From Pseudomonadota bacterium (GTDB lineage: Bacteria > Desulfobacterota > Desulfobulbia > Desulfobulbales > DAOVYS01): DNA of 6,381 nucleotides. Both the position numbers and the translations under genes were made by a program. Where the stretch lies: contig DAOVYS010000164.1 of the NCBI GenBank assembly GCA_030635485.1, positions 1 to 6,381 on the forward strand, in the 5' to 3' direction. The notes under the pieces are model-generated. The model saw nothing but the letters and a program-made list of their open reading frames with translations. It was not told the DNA's origin and ran no database searches. Numbering within the stretch: the first letter of the stretch is position 1; every line of letters starts with the position of its first letter. Below are positions 1-4,739 of the stretch, in pieces.

Positions 1-163
1 GCTAAAACCACCGAACTGTAACTGTTCTGCAGCGCACCCCAAGGGCACTTCCTGCGGGGCGCTTCATAGCATAGGGAGGCAAGCAGGTTGATCAGCTATA
101 CATCATCAGTATGCTGGGCAACCTGATTGTCTTCCTATGGAGTGCTGCTGAATAGTTACCCTA
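1..163. other. non-coding stretch downstream of the actin gene
   Basis: No convincing coding region was found on either strand. The stretch contains a short GC-rich hairpin (arms near 32-39 and 56-62, with one bulged A) and a longer imperfect hairpin at 70-139. Positions 18-27 read GTAACTGTTC, identical to 3603-3612 inside the serC-leader repeat. Whatever lies beyond position 1 is not visible. Confidence 0.6.
70..139 (+). repeat. 70-nt imperfect hairpin 3' of the mamK-like gene
   Basis: Arms 70-90 and 119-139 are inverted copies of 21 nt with three differences. Two of these become G.U wobbles if the plus strand is transcribed, and one is a G/A mismatch. The pairing resumes inside as CAGC-(T)-ATAC with GTATGCTG and closes on a loop of about 7 nt. 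Because the wobbles favour the plus-strand RNA, it may be a structured transcript or a palindromic repeat. It also lies just past the actin stop codon, where a terminator would be expected, but no T-run follows in the minus direction. I cannot tell which role applies. Confidence 0.5.
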
Positions 164-1207
164 CTATTTCCCCAGAATCGACACCTTGTCCCAGTATTCA
201 GGCGGCATATCCCTTGCCATTCTGAGGGCTCCCGCGCAACCGATATATTCAGGGTCATCTACACGAGTCACCCTTACCTCGCCGTAATCGGTAAGCAGCC
301 GCTGAATCTCTTTATCAATCCCTCGTATCCTTGATCCGCCTCCGGTAAGATAGATGTTTTTTAATGCCTCTTCCTGATCATCAGGGTCAAATCCCATGAT
401 AACGGATATCATCTGTTCAATGATATCCGGAATAATGCTTTCGCAGATACTTTTTATTATTTCCGTAAGATCGTAAGTACTCGGTTTACCTTCAGACCGG
501 AGAGTGACCATTATGGGTTCTTTAATATTCCCGACAAACGAATGAGCTTCTTTTATTCCACGCACATATCTTGGAGTCACCTGTACAGCCGGGTATTGCT
601 GAACAATTGCGGTCTCAAGACGGTCGTCAATGTAATCCCCGCCTTTTGGAATTGAGACCTGGTCGTCCGGCTGCGGGACTGTGCCTCTGATGCCGCAGAT
701 GTCAATCGTGCCGGCGCCGATGTCGATAATGATACAGTTGTTGAGTTTATTAAGTTCATAGGCGACCATGAACGCCTGGGACACGACCATGGAGGTCTTC
801 ATAAACTCATTGGCCAGAGAGGAGATAAGTTCCTTGCTCACATGAGAGGCACGCGAAGGAACACCTATTACACCGCAGACATCTATATCCTGCCCCTGTT
901 TTGCCTTGTCCACCATATATTTTAAAAGTTCATAAGCTGCATTGTAATCCTTGTCGCCCGAGTCCTTGATAACTCCATCTTCAAGCGGGTAATATAGTCT
1001 GAGTGCTGAATGGTTTTTTAGCGCCTCTTCGCCGAACACCTGGGTCTTTCCAAGCAGTTTTACGCCGATTATGTCCTTGGGATAGCCCACCACGGAACGG
1101 ATCATGCCTTTAAAACCGGTGTCGGTAATAATAGCTGTCTTGGATGTGCCCATGTCGATTCCGACAACCAGCTGTTTTTTGTCGCTGTCGGTTAAATTTT
1201 CCGTCAT
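164..1207 (-). CDS. MamK-like bacterial actin (actin-like ATPase)
   Basis: The predicted product is a 347-aa cytoplasmic filament-forming actin homologue of the MamK group. In magnetotactic bacteria MamK polymerises with ATP and aligns magnetosomes along the cell. The actin-fold signatures are intact: phosphate-1 loop GIDMGTSKTA (16-25), phosphate-2 loop DIGAGTIDI (162-170) and adenosine motif LTGGGSRIRG (287-296). Long stretches match Magnetospirillum MamK as I remember it, including SVVGYPKD (38-45), YPLEDGV (73-79), KLNN (154-157), GTVPQPDDQV (175-184) and the C-terminal PPEYW (335-339). Length equals MamK (about 347). Asp162 aligns with MamK Asp161, but MamK catalytic Glu143 is Gln144 here. 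The ATG start is supported by AGGAAA 5 nt upstream and by a separate promoter. No mam or mad gene is nearby, so a magnetosome role cannot be assumed. It could be a MamK-type cytoskeletal protein with another cargo. Family assignment is firm; function is not. Confidence 0.9.
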   Translation of the reverse strand: MTENLTDSDKKQLVVGIDMGTSKTAIITDTGFKGMIRSVVGYPKDIIGVKLLGKTQVFGEEALKNHSALRLYYPLEDGVIKDSGDKDYNAAYELLKYMVDKAKQGQDIDVCGVIGVPSRASHVSKELISSLANEFMKTSMVVSQAFMVAYELNKLNNCIIIDIGAGTIDICGIRGTVPQPDDQVSIPKGGDYIDDRLETAIVQQYPAVQVTPRYVRGIKEAHSFVGNIKEPIMVTLRSEGKPSTYDLTEIIKSICESIIPDIIEQMISVIMGFDPDDQEEALKNIYLTGGGSRIRGIDKEIQRLLTDYGEVRVTRVDDPEYIGCAGALRMARDMPPEYWDKVSILGK

Positions 1208-1212
1208 ATAGA

Positions 1213-1218
1213 TTTCCT
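1213..1218 (-). promoter_or_regulatory. ribosome binding site of the mamK-like gene
   Basis: AGGAAA on the minus strand lies 5 nt before the ATG at 1207. It supports this ATG, which begins a protein of the usual MamK length. Confidence 0.65.
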
Positions 1219-1261
1219 GATTAGTGGATTTTTTATGCGTGCCCCTAAAATCATCATGTTA

Positions 1262-1289
1262 ATTACAATGGCCGGTTAGAATTTGTCAA
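1262..1289 (-). promoter_or_regulatory. sigma70-type promoter for the mamK-like gene
   Basis: On the minus strand there is a perfect -35 TTGACA (1284-1289), a 16-nt spacer, and -10 TGTAAT (1262-1267, five of six consensus bases). This predicts a start near 1255 and a leader of about 48 nt. It implies the actin is transcribed independently of the radical SAM gene upstream, from which it is separated by a large palindrome. Confidence 0.65.
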
Positions 1290-1350
1290 GATAATAGGAG
1301 GCTGCTAGGTCCAGGTCTGCCCTTTACCCATAAATACTGTATTGGTAAAA

Positions 1351-1547
1351 CCCCGAAGGGGTGGAGGCGTATAGCCGGTGTGCTTTAAGCCACCGGTAAC
1401 GGATAGCCCAAACATATCAGTCATGAAGGGACACCGTTTTGAGGGGGATCGGCCAAAGTAAGGCGTCGTCCCTTCAGGACGATCCTCTGTATACACCCCA
1501 TACCGGTGGCTGAAGTACACCGGCTATACGCCATTTCCCCTTCGGGG
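1351..1547. repeat. 197-bp long imperfect palindrome (MITE-like or structured RNA)
   Basis: Arms 1351-1398 and 1501-1547 are inverted copies, matching at 41 of 48 aligned positions. Each starts with CCCCGAAGGGG at the outer edge and ends with CCACCGGTA at the inner edge. The roughly 100-nt centre contains a further perfect 9-bp inverted pair (TGAAGGGAC at 1424-1432 with GTCCCTTCA at 1468-1476), so the element can fold as one extended hairpin. A 5-nt TAAAA occurs just left (1346-1350) and, two bases off, right (1550-1554), which is weak evidence for a target duplication. No transposase is present. A non-autonomous mobile element or dispersed intergenic repeat is the best reading; a structured non-coding RNA is possible. 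A 71-aa minus-strand reading frame across it is probably incidental. Confidence 0.7.
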
Positions 1548-1557
1548 AATAAAAGTT

Positions 1558-1592
1558 ACACCGAAGCCTACGTAGGGTGTGCATTGCGCACC
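1558..1592. repeat. short palindrome and hairpin cluster after the radical SAM gene
   Basis: CCTACGTAGG (1567-1576) is a perfect palindrome. It is followed by a hairpin of GGTGTGC (1576-1582) and GCGCACC (1586-1592) with a 3-nt loop. ACACC at 1558-1562 can pair with GGTGT at 1576-1580 instead, so the two stems exclude each other. The cluster begins 8 nt past the radical SAM stop codon. It may act in termination or mRNA 3'-end stability, but no T-run follows. Similar GGTGxGCATTGCGCACC-like palindromes are common intergenic repeats in bacteria. Confidence 0.45.
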
Positions 1593-1599
1593 ATTTAAG

Positions 1600-2469
1600 C
1601 TATAACGCTCTCATATGTTCCGGCTTCAGGCCGATTTTTCCTGAAATCGCCTGATCAATGAGGTCGAGAATCCGTTCTTTGTCGCGGGAGAGACGGCCCT
1701 TTACGGGCAGATAATTGGAGGCATGGTTTGATTGGAACTGAACACGGTCTGCGTGGATGTTGAACACCAGAGATTTCAATTCCTCAAGCATTCCAATGGA
1801 GTCCGGCATGTGAAAAATACCTTTTTTATAATCAGAGTAGAGAGAGGTGTTTTCAAGAAGCATCAGTGTGAGGACGCTTATCTGATTAGGAACCATCCGG
1901 GTCAACACCTCCCCGGTAGCCTCGGCATGGGCAATGGACAAATCAACACCGCCGATTCCAAGAAGGACGGTAACGCAGAGAAAGAGGCCGGATTCTCTCA
2001 CTCTTTTCCCTGCCTTGATCATGGATTTTGAATCCGCCCCCTTTCGTATAGCGGTCAGAATTCGGTCATGGCCGGTTTCAAGGCCCATATAGACCCTGTC
2101 CAGACCCAGATCTTTTAACTCTTTTAACTGGGCCACGGACTTGGATCTTATGCTTTTTGCATTGCCGTACAGACTTATCCTGTTAACCCATGGAACCATT
2201 TTCCTGATTTTTTTGAAAAGGGCTGTAAGTCTTTTATGAGGCAGGATAAGGACATCGCCGTCCGCCAAAAAGACCCTGTTTTGCCTTTGGCAGTACTGCC
2301 CGGCAAATTCTAAATCTTCCTGGATTATGCTTTGATCCTTTATGCGGAATTCGACATCTTTATAAGTCCCGCAAAAGGTGCATCTGTTGTGGGAACAGCC
2401 CACCGTAACCTGAAGGATTATACTGAAAGCCTCGGCCGGAGGCCTGATGATGTTGCCTTCGTAGTGCAT
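1600..2469 (-). CDS. radical SAM protein of unknown substrate
   Basis: The product is a 289-aa predicted cytoplasmic iron-sulfur enzyme of the radical SAM superfamily (Elp3/COG1032-like). Such enzymes reductively cleave S-adenosylmethionine at a [4Fe-4S] cluster. The cluster motif is Cys25-SHNR-Cys30-TF-Cys33, i.e. CX4CX2C instead of the canonical CX3CX2C, followed by Gly34. Other visible signatures are ADGDVL (69-74, in the place of the SAM-binding GGE motif), GLETGHD (129-135) and VLLGIGG (168-174). The C-terminal block FQSNHASNYLPVKGRLSRDK (245-264) I associate with this family. There is no cobalamin-binding domain or TRAM domain, and no extra C-terminal cysteine cluster. The ATG at 2469 lies 22 nt after the serC stop with no clear Shine-Dalgarno, so translation probably depends on readthrough from serC. 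The partnership suggests co-transcription with serC, but no serine-related role can be inferred. Confidence 0.85.
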   Translation of the reverse strand: MHYEGNIIRPPAEAFSIILQVTVGCSHNRCTFCGTYKDVEFRIKDQSIIQEDLEFAGQYCQRQNRVFLADGDVLILPHKRLTALFKKIRKMVPWVNRISLYGNAKSIRSKSVAQLKELKDLGLDRVYMGLETGHDRILTAIRKGADSKSMIKAGKRVRESGLFLCVTVLLGIGGVDLSIAHAEATGEVLTRMVPNQISVLTLMLLENTSLYSDYKKGIFHMPDSIGMLEELKSLVFNIHADRVQFQSNHASNYLPVKGRLSRDKERILDLIDQAISGKIGLKPEHMRAL

Positions 2470-2491
2470 GTGCTAGGTGGGGTATGGGTTG

Positions 2492-3574
2492 CTATCCGTT
2501 ATTCTTTTCAAACTCCTTCATGAACTCCACAAGCGTTTCAACTCCTTCCCTGGGAAACGCATTATATATGGATGCCCTGACTCCGCCCACCGACCGGTGA
2601 CCCTTTAGCCCGTTCAATTCTCTGGATGTCGCCTCCTGGATAAATTTTGTCTCAAGATCAGGATCAGGGAGGTTAAAGGTTACATTCATGAATGATCTGG
2701 ATGCGGTCCGGGCGTGACCCTTGTAGAATTGTGAATCGTCAATGGTCTGATAGAGCAGGGCGGCCTTTTCCCTGTTTAGTTTTTCAATTGCATCCACGCC
2801 TCCCAGATTTTTGAGCCATTTCATGACAAGTCCGATTGTGTAAACGGCAAAACATGGAGGTGTATTGAACATCGAACCTTTATCCGCATGCGTTGAATAT
2901 TTGAACATTGTAGGCACGGTATCCGGCGTTTTGGAAAGGAGGTCATCTCTGATTATCACCAGAGTGGCCCCTGCCGGACCGATATTTTTCTGGGCCCCGG
3001 CAAAGATTATGCCGAATGATGACACATCGATCTTTCTGGACATGATATCCGAAGACATATCACAGACAAGCGGCGCATCCGAGACAGGGAATTCATGATA
3101 CTGGGTTCCGAAGATCGTATTGTTGGAGACAAAATATGTATATTCCGAATCAGCAGGCAGTGTCAGGTCCGAGGGCGCCGGCACATGGTCGAATCCGCTC
3201 TCTTCGCTTGTGTATGCCACATTGACATTGCCGAACAGCCCGGCCTCTTTTATAGCCTTTTTTGACCATACGCCGGTATTCAGATAGGTGGCTGTCCTCC
3301 CTTTTGAAAGCAGATTCATCGGAACCATTGCGAACTGGGTTGACGCCCCTCCCTGAAGGAAAAGGACTTTATAATTGTCAGGCACGGAAAAGAGTTCTCT
3401 TACAAGACTCTCCGCCTCTTCGGCAACCGCCATGAATTCTTTGCTGCGGTGACTCATTTCGATGAGACCGATGCCCGTGTTATTGAAATTGACTATGTCT
3501 TTAGCAGCCTGAGTCAAGACCTCGTAAGGCAGTGTGGCCGGCCCGGCGCTGAAATTGTAAATTCTGTCAGCCAT
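2492..3574 (-). CDS. serC: phosphoserine aminotransferase
   Basis: SerC is a cytoplasmic PLP-dependent class V aminotransferase. It converts 3-phosphohydroxypyruvate plus glutamate to O-phosphoserine plus 2-oxoglutarate in serine synthesis. In many bacteria it also acts on the phosphohydroxy-oxobutanoate intermediate of pyridoxal phosphate synthesis. The protein has 360 aa, the usual SerC length. Landmarks are NFSAGPATLP (7-16), FLQGGAS (72-78), SSDIMSR (174-180), AGAQKNIGPAG (192-202) with the PLP-binding Lys196, and GHRSVGGVRASIYNA (325-339). The frame is open up to a TTG at 3586. However, that TTG overlaps GGAGGA (3579-3584), which is an ideal Shine-Dalgarno for the ATG at 3574, and MADRIYNFSAGP is the normal family N-terminus. 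I therefore start it at 3574. It is the first gene of an apparent operon with the radical SAM gene and has its own promoter about 140 nt upstream. Confidence 0.96.
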   Translation of the reverse strand: MADRIYNFSAGPATLPYEVLTQAAKDIVNFNNTGIGLIEMSHRSKEFMAVAEEAESLVRELFSVPDNYKVLFLQGGASTQFAMVPMNLLSKGRTATYLNTGVWSKKAIKEAGLFGNVNVAYTSEESGFDHVPAPSDLTLPADSEYTYFVSNNTIFGTQYHEFPVSDAPLVCDMSSDIMSRKIDVSSFGIIFAGAQKNIGPAGATLVIIRDDLLSKTPDTVPTMFKYSTHADKGSMFNTPPCFAVYTIGLVMKWLKNLGGVDAIEKLNREKAALLYQTIDDSQFYKGHARTASRSFMNVTFNLPDPDLETKFIQEATSRELNGLKGHRSVGGVRASIYNAFPREGVETLVEFMKEFEKNNG

Positions 3575-3578
3575 TATA

Positions 3579-3584
3579 TCCTCC
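3579..3584 (-). promoter_or_regulatory. serC ribosome binding site (decides the start)
   Basis: GGAGGA on the minus strand stands 4 nt before the ATG at 3572-3574. It makes that ATG the start and rules out the in-frame TTG at 3584-3586, which it overlaps. Confidence 0.8.
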
Positions 3585-3601
3585 AAATAGATTTGAAAAA
3601 A

Positions 3602-3667
3602 CGTAACTGTTCACCAGAGGTACGAACTTACGGGACCCCGGGTATGGGGTACTGGTGAACGCTTACG
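3602..3667. repeat. 66-bp inverted-repeat element in the serC leader, flanked by A6 runs
   Basis: Arms 3602-3617 (CGTAACTGTTCACCAG) and 3652-3667 (CTGGTGAACGCTTACG) are inverted copies with two mismatches in 16. The 34-nt interior holds a further ACCCC/GGGGT pairing. On the plus strand both sides are bounded by AAAAAA (3596-3601 and 3668-3673), so the element looks like an insertion with a 6-8 bp target duplication (GAAAAAAC on both sides). Read on the minus strand, as in the serC mRNA leader, the stem is followed directly by six Ts. This resembles an intrinsic terminator or attenuator upstream of serC. Both readings can be true together. Confidence 0.6.
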
Positions 3668-3674
3668 AAAAAAC

Positions 3675-3702
3675 TTGCCTTCATTTGATGACCGTTTATA
3701 AA
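3675..3702 (+). promoter_or_regulatory. candidate miaA promoter
   Basis: TTGCCT (3675-3680), a 16-nt spacer and TATAAA (3697-3702) form a plausible sigma70 promoter on the plus strand. It would start transcription near 3709, about 55 nt before miaA. The -35 is weak (four of six). It overlaps the region where divergent serC transcription starts. Confidence 0.35.
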
Positions 3703-3711
3703 GAGGTCAGC

Positions 3712-3739
3712 ATTATATCAGAGATTTTGTTTCTGTCAC
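3712..3739 (-). promoter_or_regulatory. sigma70-type promoter for serC and the radical SAM gene
   Basis: On the minus strand there is a -35 GTGACA (3734-3739, five of six), a 16-nt spacer and a perfect -10 TATAAT (3712-3717). Transcription would begin near 3705 and give a leader of about 130 nt before serC. That leader contains the whole 3602-3667 inverted repeat. Confidence 0.65.
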
Positions 3740-3764
3740 TTATTTCCCCCGGTTATTTTTTTCT

Positions 3765-4691
3765 ATGAAACACACCAATTCAGCCATAATCCTGCTAGGC
3801 CCCACGGCAGTGGGTAAGACCGAGTTGTCTTTAAGTATTGCCGAAAAGTATTCCGGCCGGATAATCGGCGTGGATTCTCAGCAGGTTTACCGTTATATGG
3901 ATATCGGTACTGCGAAACCCTCGCCTGAAGAGCGGGCAAGGGTTACTCATCATCTGATCGATGTGGCTGACCCGGATGAGGATTACAATGTTGCGCGTTT
4001 TATCAAAGAGGCTGGTCAAGCAATCGCGGTGATCCGAAAACAGGGTGACATCCCGATACTGGCAGGGGGAACCGGGCTTTACTTTAAGGGACTTTTGGAA
4101 GGACTTTTTGATATTGATCCGGTGGATCAGGAAATCAGGGAAAATTTAAGAAAACAACTGGAAGGGGAGGGCAGGCAGAGTCTTTATGATGAACTTTGCC
4201 GATGCGATCCCGATTCGGCTGCCCGGATCCATCCAAACGACACCCAGCGTCTGATTAGGGCTCTGGAGATTTTCAGATCCACCGGCATGACATGGTCAAA
4301 GCATCTTGCCTCTCAAAAAACCGAACCCGTTCTTACAAATGTGCTTAAACTGGGACTGACCCGCGACAGAGAAAGGCTTTATGAGCGGATAGACATGCGT
4401 GTTAAGCAAATGGTTGATTCAGGATTTGTCCACGAAGTTAAAGATCTCCTTAAAATGGGATACCACGGAGACCTTAACTCAATGCAATCAATAGGTTATC
4501 GCCACATGGTCAATTTTCTTAAAGGCGTTTGGAGTTGGGAGGAAAGCCTGGAGTTTCTTGCCAGGGATACCAGACGGTACGCGAAAAGACAGTACACATG
4601 GTTTCGTCGTGACACTGAAATTGCCTGGTTTGATCCTGGGCAAAAGGATGAGATTTATTCCCTTATCGATGCGTATTTGATACGTTCGTGA
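3765..4691 (+). CDS. miaA: tRNA dimethylallyltransferase
   Basis: MiaA transfers a dimethylallyl group from DMAPP to N6 of adenosine 37 in tRNAs that read UNN codons. This is the first step toward ms2i6A and helps codon-anticodon pairing. The 308 aa match the usual family length (about 300-316). Landmarks are the P-loop GPTAVGKT (12-19), DSQQVYRYMDIGTAKP (37-52) with the catalytic Asp37, LAGGTGLYFKGLLEG (99-113), HPNDTQRLIRALEI (156-169), IGYR (243-246) and the tRNA-binding TRRYAKRQYTWFRRD (269-283). There is no truncation. The ATG at 3765 gives the standard short N-terminus, but no Shine-Dalgarno is visible in the T-rich leader before it. The gene is divergent from serC, and the next gene begins 48 nt downstream on the same strand. 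Any functional link with that ATPase is unlikely. Confidence 0.96.
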   Translation: MKHTNSAIILLGPTAVGKTELSLSIAEKYSGRIIGVDSQQVYRYMDIGTAKPSPEERARVTHHLIDVADPDEDYNVARFIKEAGQAIAVIRKQGDIPILAGGTGLYFKGLLEGLFDIDPVDQEIRENLRKQLEGEGRQSLYDELCRCDPDSAARIHPNDTQRLIRALEIFRSTGMTWSKHLASQKTEPVLTNVLKLGLTRDRERLYERIDMRVKQMVDSGFVHEVKDLLKMGYHGDLNSMQSIGYRHMVNFLKGVWSWEESLEFLARDTRRYAKRQYTWFRRDTEIAWFDPGQKDEIYSLIDAYLIRS

Positions 4692-4704
4692 ATTGCATTC
4701 TTCC

Positions 4705-4731
4705 TTGACACAAAGAAATAAATACCATATT
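4705..4731 (+). promoter_or_regulatory. possible promoter directly at the DUF4143 ATPase start
   Basis: A perfect TTGACA (4705-4710) is followed after 15 nt by CATATT (4726-4731, four of six). The start of transcription would fall within a few bases of the ATG at 4740. There is no Shine-Dalgarno between them, so a leaderless mRNA would result. The spacer is short and the -10 is weak, so co-transcription with miaA is an equally good explanation. Confidence 0.35.
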
Positions 4732-4739
4732 CATTCTTT

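Noticed and set aside
32..62. GC-rich hairpin as an intrinsic terminator for the actin gene
   Set aside because: The stem is only about seven pairs with a bulge, there is no T-run after it in either direction, and it lies over 100 nt past the stop codon.
1305..1520. 71-aa minus-strand reading frame across the long palindrome
   Set aside because: It lies almost wholly inside the inverted repeat, has no clear Shine-Dalgarno and no recognisable domain. Its peptide is a by-product of the palindromic arms. A repeat-encoded peptide cannot be excluded but is unsupported.
1732..2031. 99-aa plus-strand reading frame opposite the radical SAM gene
   Set aside because: It is antisense to a well-supported gene with conserved motifs, and its translation resembles no family.
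2865..3098. 77-aa plus-strand reading frame opposite serC
   Set aside because: It is a shadow of serC, with no ribosome binding site and no recognisable product.
3575..3586. Upstream TTG start for serC (364-aa version)
   Set aside because: The TTG overlaps the GGAGGA that serves the ATG at 3574, and SerC proteins normally begin directly before the NFSAGPA motif.
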